Source of the DNA: CAYSXY01 sp964435165
Lineage (GTDB): Bacteria > Pseudomonadota > Alphaproteobacteria > Rickettsiales > RI-342
Direction: 5' to 3'
Length of the DNA stretch: 64,000 nt
NCBI GenBank assembly: GCA_964435165.1
Contig: CAYSXY010000008.1
Span: forward strand, 1-64,000
The position numbers and the translations under genes are program-made. The notes below the pieces were generated by a model. It saw nothing but the letters and a program-made list of their open reading frames with translations. It searched no databases and was not told the origin of the DNA. Below, piece after piece: positions 1-7,504 of the stretch (the first letter of the stretch is position 1; each line of letters opens with the position of its first letter).

Positions 1-52
1 CTATAGATTATTCTAAATTGCAGGAATCTTAGCACAAGCATATGACAGTGTG

Positions 53-499
53 ATGAAGAATGATGCATGGATGAGGCAGGCGCTAGAGGTTGCGCGTGAG
101 GCGGAGGCCTCCGGTGAGGTGCCGATTGGGGCAGTTATTATCCATCATGGCTGTGTGATCGCCGTATCGGGTAACCGTGTGGAGCAGGATCGTGATCCCA
201 CCGCTCATGCCGAACTGATGGTGTTGCGTGAGGCGAGTCGAGTGCTGGCCACCCCGCGCCTGACTGAATGCGACCTGTTTGTGACGCTGGAACCGTGCCC
301 AATGTGTGCCCAGGCCATTAGTTTCGCCCGCGTGAGAAGGCTGGTGTTTGGGGCCTATGATCCGAAAGGCGGTGGGGTGGAGCATGGGCCGCGCATTTTT
401 CAGCAATCTAGCTGTCATCACACCCCCGACATCATTGGCGGTGTGATGGAAGAAGAATGTAGTGCCTTATTGACGGATTTTTTCGTGGCGCGGCGTTAG
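53..499 (+). CDS. tadA: tRNA-specific adenosine deaminase TadA
   Basis: Predicted zinc-dependent deaminase that converts adenosine 34 to inosine in the tRNA-Arg(ACG) anticodon, allowing wobble decoding of CGN codons. The 148-residue protein has the cytidine/deoxycytidylate deaminase fold signature: HAE at residues 52-54 (zinc ligand plus proton-shuttle Glu) and PCPMC with Cys82 and Cys85 as the other zinc ligands. The length is normal for TadA. I chose the ATG at 53 over a GTG one codon upstream; no strong Shine-Dalgarno is visible for either. It is followed by ettA on the same strand after 133 nt, so the two are probably separately transcribed. The related free-nucleoside deaminases are less likely because the PCPMC and N-terminal pattern fit TadA. 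Confidence 0.93.
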   Translation: MKNDAWMRQALEVAREAEASGEVPIGAVIIHHGCVIAVSGNRVEQDRDPTAHAELMVLREASRVLATPRLTECDLFVTLEPCPMCAQAISFARVRRLVFGAYDPKGGGVEHGPRIFQQSSCHHTPDIIGGVMEEECSALLTDFFVARR

Positions 500-632
500 G
501 CTCGGCTGAGAAATCATGTAAGAATGTCGCCATGTGCTGATATTCCTGGTGCAGATGTGCGCATCGCTTGTCACATGGCATTGCTTACGTTAAGCAGAAC
601 GCATATTTCACTTTTTCATAAAGGCAGTGTTT

Positions 633-2315
633 ATGGCCTCCTATCAGTATGTCTATGTGATGAAAGATGTCTCCAAAGCCTATCCGGGCGGGCGGCAGGT
701 GCTTAAAAATATTACCTTGTCTTTTTTGCCTGGGGCGAAGATTGGCGTGTTGGGGCATAATGGCGCCGGGAAATCCACTTTGATGAAAATTATGGCCGGG
801 TTGGATACGGAATATAGCGGCGAGGCCTGGGCAGCCGAAGGAGTGAAGGTTGGGTATTTGCAACAAGAGCCGCATCTGGATGAATCAAAGAATGTCTATG
901 AAAATATTCTCGATGGGGTGAAGGAAAAGAAAGAGATTCTCGACCAATTCAATGCGATTAGCGCCCGCTTCGCCGACGGGATGAGCGAAGATGAGATGAA
1001 TAACCTGATTACTGAGCAAGGCGAGTTGCAGGAAAAAATCGATGCCATGGATTTGTGGGAGTTGGACCGGCAAATTGACATTGCAATGGATGCGCTGCGT
1101 TGCCCGCCGAAAGATGCTGATGTTGCCAGCCTTTCCGGGGGGGAGCGTCGTCGCGTGGCGCTGTGCCGCTTGCTGCTGGAGCAACCGGATATGCTGCTGC
1201 TTGATGAGCCAACCAACCATCTGGATGCTGAATCCGTTGCCTGGTTGGAGCGTTTTTTGCAGGAATATGCCGGCACTGTATTGGTCGTCACCCACGACCG
1301 CTACTTTCTTGATAATATCACGGGTTGGATATTGGAGTTGGATCGTGGCCATGGCATTCCTTATGAGGGGAATTACAGTAATTGGTTAGAGCAGAAACAG
1401 AAGCGCCTAAGCCAGGAAGAGCGCGAAGAAAAGGCCCGTCAGAAGCAGTTGGCTGAGGAGTTGGAGTGGGTGCGGCAATCTCCCAAGGCTCGTCAGTCGA
1501 AAAGCAAGGCGCGGGTCAAAGCCTATGAAGAATTGCTTAATCGTCAGCGTGAGCAGCATTATGGTCAGGCGCAGATTCGCTTGCCGGAGCCGCCTAAGCT
1601 GGGTGAGCTTGTGATTGAAGCAGAGCATGTGAGTAAAGGCTTTGAAGATCATCTGCTTATTGATGATTTGTCTTTCCGTCTGCCTCGCGGCGGCATTGTC
1701 GGGATTATCGGGCCGAACGGGGCTGGCAAAACCACGCTGTTCAAAATGCTGACCGGTAAAGAACAACCCGATAGCGGCACCATGCGGCTGGGAGAGTCGG
1801 TGACGCTTGGTTATGTCGATCAAAGCCGTGATTCCCTCAATGACAAAAAAACCGTGTGGGAAGAGATTTCCGGTGAAGATGACGAGATTGATCTGGGCTA
1901 TGCGACGGTTAAAAGCCGGGCCTATGTCTCTGCCTTCAATTTCAAGGGGCCGGATCAACAGAAAAAGGTGGGCCAACTCTCCGGGGGTGAGCGCAACCGG
2001 GTGCATCTGGCCAAGATGCTCAAGCAGGGGGCCAATTTGCTACTGCTCGATGAGCCGACCAATGATCTGGATGTCGATACATTGCGGGCTTTGGAAGAAG
2101 CGCTGATGGATTATCCGGGCTGTGCAATGATTATCAGTCACGATCGTTGGTTTTTGGATCGCATAGCGACACATATTCTCGCCTATGAAGGTGATAGTCA
2201 TGTGGAGTGGTTTGAGGGCAACTACGCGGATTATGAAGAGGATAAAAAACGGCGCCTGGGTAAGAAAGCCGACGAGATCAAGCCTGTACGCTATAAGCCG
2301 CTGATGCGTGCCTGA
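633..2315 (+). CDS. ettA: Energy-dependent translational throttle protein EttA (ABC-F ATPase)
   Basis: Soluble ABC-F protein with two nucleotide-binding domains and no membrane segment. In E. coli EttA binds the ribosomal E site and gates the first elongation step according to ATP/ADP ratio. Walker A motifs GHNGAGKST (about residues 41-49) and GPNGAGKTT (about 360-368), LSGGERRR and LSGGERNR signatures, and LLLDEPTNHLD / LLLDEPTNDLD Walker B segments are all present. The linker between the domains is charged and Arg/Lys-rich (about residues 250-320). At 560 residues it matches EttA (about 555) rather than the longer Uup or YheS. The ATG at 633 follows an AAGG at 621-624; a GTG two codons upstream lies inside the same leader and is less likely. 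Confidence 0.93.
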   Translation: MASYQYVYVMKDVSKAYPGGRQVLKNITLSFLPGAKIGVLGHNGAGKSTLMKIMAGLDTEYSGEAWAAEGVKVGYLQQEPHLDESKNVYENILDGVKEKKEILDQFNAISARFADGMSEDEMNNLITEQGELQEKIDAMDLWELDRQIDIAMDALRCPPKDADVASLSGGERRRVALCRLLLEQPDMLLLDEPTNHLDAESVAWLERFLQEYAGTVLVVTHDRYFLDNITGWILELDRGHGIPYEGNYSNWLEQKQKRLSQEEREEKARQKQLAEELEWVRQSPKARQSKSKARVKAYEELLNRQREQHYGQAQIRLPEPPKLGELVIEAEHVSKGFEDHLLIDDLSFRLPRGGIVGIIGPNGAGKTTLFKMLTGKEQPDSGTMRLGESVTLGYVDQSRDSLNDKKTVWEEISGEDDEIDLGYATVKSRAYVSAFNFKGPDQQKKVGQLSGGERNRVHLAKMLKQGANLLLLDEPTNDLDVDTLRALEEALMDYPGCAMIISHDRWFLDRIATHILAYEGDSHVEWFEGNYADYEEDKKRRLGKKADEIKPVRYKPLMRA

Positions 2316-2336
2316 CCCGTCACTGATGCCAGCAGC

Positions 2337-2708
2337 CTATTGCCGTTGTTTGGCCAGTTGATAGAGTACCGACATGGTGCTGGTGTTCTCGAAGTCGCTG
2401 CTTGTCATTAAATGCTGCTCACTAATGCAGGGGTTTTCTGCAAAAAGTTGCTCGATGCAACGGCAGATGGCGGTCGCTAATGTGTCATGACGATGTGCAT
2501 GGTGAGGGTAGGCCTGAGCGGCGGAGTGCAGGGTCTTATCGAAGCGGGTGCCCAACCTGTCATAGGCATGTTCGATGAATGCAAGAGATGTGTGTCCATG
2601 CATTTCCAGTGTAACAAAATGGTCGATCTCCGCCAGCAAAAGGAGTAATTGCTTGAGGTAGCGTTGGTGCGCCGGTGTTCGGCCAACAATGTCATCTTCT
2701 GTAGACAT
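2337..2708 (-). CDS. Hypothetical protein, 123 aa
   Basis: No family recognised. The protein is soluble-looking, rich in His and Gln, and predicted mostly helical, with a leucine-rich stretch at about residues 20-33 (LLLLLAE) but no signal peptide or membrane segment. It lies tail-to-tail with ettA (21 nt apart) and diverges from the acetyltransferase gene at 2740, with only about 30 nt between the two starts, so the two would share a very compact promoter region. Coding is supported mainly by the open frame filling the gap exactly between two real genes; function is unknown. Confidence 0.5.
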   Translation of the reverse strand: MSTEDDIVGRTPAHQRYLKQLLLLLAEIDHFVTLEMHGHTSLAFIEHAYDRLGTRFDKTLHSAAQAYPHHAHRHDTLATAICRCIEQLFAENPCISEQHLMTSSDFENTSTMSVLYQLAKQRQ

Positions 2709-2739
2709 ATAGATTTAATTAACAAGTTAAGGATTTTGG

Positions 2740-3291
2740 GTGGGCGCTTCTACCATATTGTCAGAACAAAGACACGCTTTTTGTGTATTAGCGGATGGTC
2801 AGCTTACATGCCGTGCGATTATACCGGAAGATAATGCAGACATTGCCGATATTATCCGCCAGGTTATGCCAGAAATTGGCGCCGAAGGGCCTGGAACTGC
2901 GCTGCATGATTCAGAAGTTTCCGACATGGCTGCCGCTTATACCCACCCGCGAAGTTGCTATCTTATTATTGAAGAGAATGATCAGATAATGGGAGGAGGT
3001 GGTATTGCACCGTTGGTTGGCGGTGCGGCCGATGTGTGTGAACTCAAAAAAATGTATTTTCTGCCGCATTTACGTGGCCGGGGTGTTGGGCGGTTTTTGT
3101 TGCAGCAATTGCTTGATGAGGCACGTACACTGGATTTTCGACATGTATATATTGAAACCATGCCCCACCTTACTGCAGCAATAAAGTTGTATGATGCTAA
3201 TGGATTTAAGCCGTTAGATGCTCCACTAGGAAATACCGGACATCATGCGTGTAATCGCTGGTATGTGAAGCCGCTTTGCGACCCTATCTAA
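2740..3291 (+). CDS. GNAT family N-acetyltransferase
   Basis: Predicted acetyl-CoA-dependent N-acetyltransferase of unknown substrate. The GNAT core spans about residues 22-175. Motif A is clear: LKKMYFLPHLRGRGVGRFLL, with the RGRGVG pyrophosphate-binding loop, followed by AIKLYDANGFKPL, the usual motif B ending. The start is a GTG at 2740 preceded by AAGGA at 2729-2733 with 6 nt spacing. The 3' end overlaps the convergent mlaC gene by 4 nt. Similar proteins acetylate amino acids, antibiotics or protein N-termini; nothing here distinguishes among them. Confidence 0.85.
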   Translation: MGASTILSEQRHAFCVLADGQLTCRAIIPEDNADIADIIRQVMPEIGAEGPGTALHDSEVSDMAAAYTHPRSCYLIIEENDQIMGGGGIAPLVGGAADVCELKKMYFLPHLRGRGVGRFLLQQLLDEARTLDFRHVYIETMPHLTAAIKLYDANGFKPLDAPLGNTGHHACNRWYVKPLCDPI

Positions 3292-3935
3292 TTCATTCGC
3301 ATCTTGCTTAGTTTCTCGATGCGTGCCTCCAGCCGGTCGTTCAGATAATTCAGGCTTTTTCGACTGATGACCGAGCCAAATTCCTGACGTTGTGTATTCA
3401 GCAGGCTCACACCCTCGACGACAAAATCATAAATTTTGTATTCGCCGGCACCATTCTTGCCGACGCGGTAATCTACGCGGACATTTTCTGCCTGCGGGCG
3501 GATGATTTGTCCCTGCACTGTGTAGCTCTCATCGCTATTGCGGCGGGTTTGTAGCACGGAAAACTCTTCACCCGAATAATTCCGAAAACGCATGGCATAG
3601 GTTTTGACGATAAATGGTCTGTAAAGGGTAAGGAATCGTTCCCGTTCATCTTCCTGTGCCCGCCGCCAGTATTTTCCCAAAACGAACTGGCCAATCCACG
3701 GTACATCGACCGCCTCTTCCAGAATATCTGCTAGTTTTGCTTCTTTATTCCCTAATGTTGCTCCGTCATCCTGCAACACCGTAATGACCTTATTGCCCAG
3801 TGTGGTGATAAAGGCGGCGGCTTCATTACTTTCAGCGCGCGCATGATTGGCGCTGAACATGATTAGCATCACGGTGAACAATCCCACCGTGCGGCACTGT
3901 TTCGTCAGTAATGAAAAAAAAGCAATTTTAGCCAT
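3288..3935 (-). CDS. mlaC: Phospholipid-transport periplasmic protein MlaC
   Basis: Periplasmic shuttle that carries phospholipids between the outer-membrane MlaA complex and the inner-membrane MlaFEDB transporter, keeping outer leaflet asymmetry. From the ATG at 3935 the product is 215 residues, close to E. coli MlaC (211), with a signal peptide: basic n-region, hydrophobic TVGLFTVMLIMFS, and a probable cut after NHARA. The rest fits the Tol_Tol_Ttg2 family: FVLGKYWRRA, then YRPFIVKTYAMRF, then a VDYRVGK / YDFVVEGVSLL strand region. The frame is open further upstream to 4052, but that extension lies inside mlaA and would bury the signal peptide. The start overlaps the mlaA stop by 8 nt (ATGGCTAA), suggesting translational coupling. 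An ATG at 3953 is an alternative. Confidence 0.9.
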   Translation of the reverse strand: MAKIAFFSLLTKQCRTVGLFTVMLIMFSANHARAESNEAAAFITTLGNKVITVLQDDGATLGNKEAKLADILEEAVDVPWIGQFVLGKYWRRAQEDERERFLTLYRPFIVKTYAMRFRNYSGEEFSVLQTRRNSDESYTVQGQIIRPQAENVRVDYRVGKNGAGEYKIYDFVVEGVSLLNTQRQEFGSVISRKSLNYLNDRLEARIEKLSKMRMN

Positions 3936-4683
3936 TGATGCAAAAATTGTCATACTGTTTCTCGTTGGCGTTATAGTTTTCAATACGACTTGACTGGCGC
4001 TGATTGTAGTAGCTTCGGTACGATACATAAGGATCGAACGAGGTTGCCTCAATATCGTCTGTGACGGGAAGCAGGCGAGCGCGAGTGTCTATAATCTCTA
4101 ACGCAACGCGTATTGCCAATGTCTCATCATCCAGCGAATAATTAAATGGGTTATAGATGTTATCTATGAAAAACCCTGCCGTATCACGCAGGTTGGAAGG
4201 GCCCATGAGAGGCAGCATGAGATACGGGCCGCCACCAACACCGTAACATCCCAATGTTTGGCCGAAATCTTCCGGGTGGTATGCCAGCCCGGCATTGGCA
4301 TGCGCGAAATCGAACAGTCCTACTACGCCGAACGTTGAGTTGAGGATGAAACGCCAGATACTACTAAAGGTATGATGTGCGTCACCTTGGAGCAGTGCAT
4401 TCATTGCGTTGACTGGTTCTTGCAAATTACGCAGTGCGTTTGAGATACGTTGTTCAACCGGATTAGGAATGAAGAATTCATAGGCTCTGGCTGCAGGGGC
4501 GATGAGAACTCCATCCACCGTTTGGTTAAATTCAAAGATGGCGCGGTTAAATGGTTCGAATGGATCCTCAACCGCAGCGCTTTCTTCTTCCATCATGAAG
4601 TCGGCGTGTGCCGGCACCCCTGATAGTAGCAGCATCATGATGCTGATGAGCGGCAATGCAAACTGACGGTACAAACTAGTCAC
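3928..4683 (-). CDS. mlaA: Phospholipid-binding protein MlaA (VacJ family)
   Basis: Outer-membrane component of the Mla pathway that removes mislocalised phospholipids from the outer leaflet. The VacJ family signature is clear: DPFEPFNRAIFEFNQTVDG near residue 40, NPVEQRISNALRNLQEPVNAMNALLQG, a TFGVVGLFDFA segment, and EDFGQTLGCYGVGGGPYLMLPLMGPSNLRDTAG. An N-terminal signal peptide is visible (LISIMMLLLSGVPAHA). Unlike E. coli MlaA there is no lipobox cysteine after the hydrophobic core, so the protein may be a soluble periplasmic form or be anchored by its membrane-embedded ring alone. It is the first gene of a two-gene mlaA-mlaC unit; mlaDEF are not in the window. Confidence 0.92.
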   Translation of the reverse strand: MTSLYRQFALPLISIMMLLLSGVPAHADFMMEEESAAVEDPFEPFNRAIFEFNQTVDGVLIAPAARAYEFFIPNPVEQRISNALRNLQEPVNAMNALLQGDAHHTFSSIWRFILNSTFGVVGLFDFAHANAGLAYHPEDFGQTLGCYGVGGGPYLMLPLMGPSNLRDTAGFFIDNIYNPFNYSLDDETLAIRVALEIIDTRARLLPVTDDIEATSFDPYVSYRSYYNQRQSSRIENYNANEKQYDNFCING

Positions 4684-4898
4684 CTATCTATCCTTACACA
4701 TACATGATCCGCTGACTCTTTACTCTATCGCACGATCCACTTGCACAAAAGTAAATAAACATATGTTAAGAGACAAACGCCTTAAGTGTCATGCCACAGA
4801 TTGTGATGTATACCAGTGGTTAATCATGAAACGCTACTATCGCCTACATGGTTTTTTGATTATGTTGCGAAACAGTCACAAATCGATGAGTTTATCTG

Positions 4899-5819
4899 AT
4901 GCCTTTTCAATTATTTCATTCTAATGATGCTTCTGCTCCGGAGGTGTCGTTCGAATTTTTTCCTCCGAAAACGCCCGATATGCAGGAGCGTTTATGGTCG
5001 GTGATTCGGCGCCTTGAATACCTGGCGCCACGCTTTGTCTCGGTTACCTATGGAGCGGGCGGATCGACGCGTGAACGCACGCATGAGACGGTGCGACGCA
5101 TTGTCACCGAGACATCACTACCGGCGGCCGCCCACTTAACCTGTGTGGGTGCAAGCCGCGATGAGATAGATGCGATTGCCAAAGATTACTGGAAGAGTGG
5201 TGTGCGTCATATTGTGGCGCTGCGCGGGGATGCGCCGGAAGAGGACGGGACGTATCGTCCACGCCCTGACGGTTATGCCTATGCCGATGCGCTGGTGGCC
5301 GGTTTGCGGCAGGTGGCTGATTTTGAAATCAGTGTTGCGGCGTATCCTGAGGGTCACCCGCAGGCCAACAGCCTTGAGGATGATCTTGACCATCTGAAGC
5401 GTAAGATTGATCACGGAGCGACGCGGGCCATCACGCAGTATTTTTTTGATACCGATCTGTATCTGCGATTTATGGATAAGGTGCTTGCTAAAGGGATTGA
5501 GGTGCCGATTGTGCCCGGAATTCTTCCGGTCACGAATGTCAGCCAGATGATACGTTTCAGCGCCATGTGCGGAGCGACGGTTCCCGCCTGGATACGCGAG
5601 CTGTTTGATGGGTTGGATGATGACCCGGAGACGCGCAATATGGTCGCGGCCAGTGTGGCGGCAGAACAATGCCGACGGTTGCAGGAGGCCGGTGTAAATG
5701 AGTTCCATTTCTATACATTGAACCGGGCACGGCTTGTGATTGCCATTTGCCATATGCTGGGGATTCGCCCGCAGAAAGAGCAACGGTTGGCCATGGCGGA
5801 ATTGAAGGGGGCGGCATGA
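4899..5819 (+). CDS. metF: Methylenetetrahydrofolate reductase MetF
   Basis: FAD-dependent reductase that makes 5-methyl-THF from 5,10-methylene-THF for methionine synthesis. It is a single TIM barrel of 306 residues, the usual bacterial length without the eukaryotic regulatory domain. Motifs seen: VSFEFFPPKT (with the catalytic-site Glu near residue 19), FVSVTYGAGGSTRERT, HLTCVGASRDEI, VALRGDAPE, TRAITQYFFD and PIVPGILPV. The ATG at 4899 lies 216 nt from the divergent mlaA start; I see no SAM riboswitch in that gap. Its stop overlaps the next gene by ATGA, so metF heads a three-gene operon with the AIM24-like and DUF1285 genes. Confidence 0.94.
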   Translation: MPFQLFHSNDASAPEVSFEFFPPKTPDMQERLWSVIRRLEYLAPRFVSVTYGAGGSTRERTHETVRRIVTETSLPAAAHLTCVGASRDEIDAIAKDYWKSGVRHIVALRGDAPEEDGTYRPRPDGYAYADALVAGLRQVADFEISVAAYPEGHPQANSLEDDLDHLKRKIDHGATRAITQYFFDTDLYLRFMDKVLAKGIEVPIVPGILPVTNVSQMIRFSAMCGATVPAWIRELFDGLDDDPETRNMVAASVAAEQCRRLQEAGVNEFHFYTLNRARLVIAICHMLGIRPQKEQRLAMAELKGAA

Positions 5820-6571
5820 CGGGGCGTCAATCGCACGATATTGAATACCGAATTACCGGCAGTGAGTTGCAGTCTGTCGAGATTATTCTGGACCCTGGTG
5901 AGTCGGTTGTCGCGGAGGCTGGGGCCATGATGTATATGGATGATGCCATCCATATGGAGGCCATTTTGGGTGATGGCAGCCCGGTAAAATCAGGGGTGTT
6001 GGGGAAGTTGGTCAGCGCCGGAGCACGCGCCATCAGCGGCGAGAGTTTCTTCATGACGCAATTTACCAACCATGGGCAGGATAAGCGCGCGGTCGGATTT
6101 GCGACGCCGCATCCCGGCACCGTCTTGGCAATAGACCTGGCGCAGCATGGTGGCCAATTATTGGCACAAAAAGAGGCGTTTCTGTGTGCGGCAAAAGGAA
6201 CAAAGCTTGGGCTAGGTATTCATAAGCGCATTGGCGCCGGTTTTTTCGGTGGCGAAGGGTTTATCATGCAAAAGCTTGTGGGTGACGGTTTGGCATTTAT
6301 TCATGCTGGTGGGGCTGTCATAGAGCGTGAACTCGCTGCAGGAGAGGTGCTGCGTATTGACAATGGCTGCTTGATGGCCATGGATGCACAGGCTGATTAC
6401 GATGTTGAGATGATCAAGGGTATCAAATCCATGTTGTTTTCCGGCGAAGGTGTGTTTCTCGCCAGGGTAAAAGGGCCTGGCAGAGTGTGGATGCAGTCCT
6501 TACCCTATGGCCGTACCATTGAGATGATCAAAACGGAAATCATGGCGAATATGCCCTCTAACCGTAAATGA
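5816..6571 (+). CDS. TIGR00266 / AIM24 family protein
   Basis: Member of the AIM24/TIGR00266 family, whose bacterial function is not established; the yeast relative is mitochondrial. The 251-residue protein shows the family's glycine-rich beta-structure pattern: SVEIILDPGESVVAEAGAMMYMDD, GESFFMTQFTN, then KRIGAGFFGGEGFIMQKLVGDGLAFIHAGGAVIER and a C-terminal MQSLPYG. No signal or membrane segment. The ATG at 5816 overlaps the metF stop (ATGA) and is preceded by an AAGGGGG tract; the frame is open further upstream but only inside metF. Its stop in turn overlaps the next start by ATGA. Confidence 0.85.
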   Translation: MTGRQSHDIEYRITGSELQSVEIILDPGESVVAEAGAMMYMDDAIHMEAILGDGSPVKSGVLGKLVSAGARAISGESFFMTQFTNHGQDKRAVGFATPHPGTVLAIDLAQHGGQLLAQKEAFLCAAKGTKLGLGIHKRIGAGFFGGEGFIMQKLVGDGLAFIHAGGAVIERELAAGEVLRIDNGCLMAMDAQADYDVEMIKGIKSMLFSGEGVFLARVKGPGRVWMQSLPYGRTIEMIKTEIMANMPSNRK

Positions 6572-7056
6572 TGACAACACTGCCTGATTCATTGGACGGC
6601 ATTTCGGCGTGCGACAGTGATTTTACCATTCGTAAAGATGGCGTGTGGCTCTATCGCGGGTCGCCGATTCAGCGCTCACGGCTGGTGCGTCTGTTTGCGA
6701 CGGTCTTAATGCGTGATGCAACCGGTGAATACTGGCTGAAAACACCGGTAGAGCAATGCCGGATTCTGGTGGAGGACCGGCCTTATATCATTATCGATGT
6801 GGAACGAAAAGGTGAGGCTGCAGCGCAGAAGATTGAAGTGCGCACCAACCTGGATGCACAGATGACGCTCGGTCACGATCATCCATTAGCGTGGGATGAG
6901 ATAGGCCCTTATATTGCGATGAATAATGGGTTATCAGCGCGTATCAGTCGGCCGGTTTATTATCGATTGGCCGAGTGGGCCTTAGATGATCATGATGTGA
7001 CGGGAGAGCCGCCCGGGCTTTATAGCGATGGCGTCTTTTTTGCATTTCCGCATTAG
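6568..7056 (+). CDS. DUF1285 domain-containing protein
   Basis: Conserved alphaproteobacterial protein of unknown function. The 162 residues match the DUF1285 pattern: DFTIRKDGVWLYRGSPIQR, RLVRLFATVLMRD, GEYWLKTPVEQCRI.VEDRPYIIIDV, then a C-terminal half ending ISRPVYYRLAEWAL and DGVFFAFPH. Soluble, no signal peptide. The ATG at 6568 overlaps the preceding stop (ATGA), so it belongs to the metF operon. In many alphaproteobacteria DUF1285 genes lie near cca, as here, which supports the call. The stop codon TAG is the first base triplet of a 147-nt imperfect palindrome. Confidence 0.88.
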   Translation: MMTTLPDSLDGISACDSDFTIRKDGVWLYRGSPIQRSRLVRLFATVLMRDATGEYWLKTPVEQCRILVEDRPYIIIDVERKGEAAAQKIEVRTNLDAQMTLGHDHPLAWDEIGPYIAMNNGLSARISRPVYYRLAEWALDDHDVTGEPPGLYSDGVFFAFPH

Positions 7057-7200
7057 ATAATGTCGTCACGAGATGTTTAATGGTCTGCAAACTTCCATTT
7101 TTTGCGCTTCCGGCTTTCATGTATTGATATACACTGGAACTTCCGGTTCTCGAAAATGGCCGTTTTCGTCACATTCTCCATCTCGTGACGACATTATCTA
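7054..7200. repeat. 147-nt imperfect palindrome with 22-bp perfect arms
   Basis: The outer arms at 7054-7075 and 7179-7200 are perfect 22-bp inverted repeats. The inner parts still pair imperfectly (for example CCATTTT against AAAATGG, and CTTCCGG against CCGGAAG), down to GTAT/ATAC flanking a 4-nt centre at about 7125-7128. The whole segment can therefore fold into one long hairpin. The left arm begins at the TAG stop of the DUF1285 gene, and the right arm ends 13 nt before the next ATG, leaving only the GGGAGAG ribosome-binding site. It has no run of T after the stem, so it is not a standard terminator. It resembles a MITE-like or intergenic palindromic repeat, but no second copy is visible in this window. 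Confidence 0.85.
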
Positions 7201-7213
7201 GGGAGAGTGAAGC

Positions 7214-7504
7214 ATGTTACAGTCTATCTTGAAATTCTGGCCGGTCTGGGTGCCCTTGTTTGTTTATTTGTCGTGGTATGCAGGCGCATGTTTGCGCGCC
7301 GGTCGCACCGGGGCACAAATACCCACGCTTAAAGACGGCCCCTGGCCGGTTACCCTCGTCGTGACACTGGTGATTGTTATTGTGATGTTTATTTATCTCG
7401 GGATGGAAACAGAGTCAGAAAAAGGCCGGTATGTTCCGGCGCGGTTGCAGGATGGTGAGCTTGTGCCGGGCTATGTCGCGCCGAATGATGAGCCGGATTC
7501 GTGA
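7214..7504 (+). CDS. Small membrane protein upstream of cca (DUF6111-like)
   Basis: A 96-residue protein with two predicted membrane helices, at about residues 9-28 (WPVWVPLFVYLSWYAGACL) and 44-63 (PVTLVVTLVIVIVMFIYLGM), and a hydrophilic tail of about 33 residues. The position directly before cca and the topology resemble the DUF6111 proteins of alphaproteobacteria, but I assign that only tentatively. A GGGAGAG ribosome-binding site lies at 7201-7207, 6 nt before the ATG, just after the large palindrome. The stop overlaps the cca GTG start by 4 nt (GTGA). Confidence 0.75.
   Translation: MLQSILKFWPVWVPLFVYLSWYAGACLRAGRTGAQIPTLKDGPWPVTLVVTLVIVIVMFIYLGMETESEKGRYVPARLQDGELVPGYVAPNDEPDS

Noticed and set aside
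524..706. 60-residue open frame between tadA and ettA
   Set aside because: It overlaps the ettA start in another frame, has no ribosome-binding site and looks like a chance frame.
4684..4898. SAM or other riboswitch upstream of metF
   Set aside because: No conserved riboswitch core or stable multi-stem structure could be recognised in the 215-nt divergent gap.
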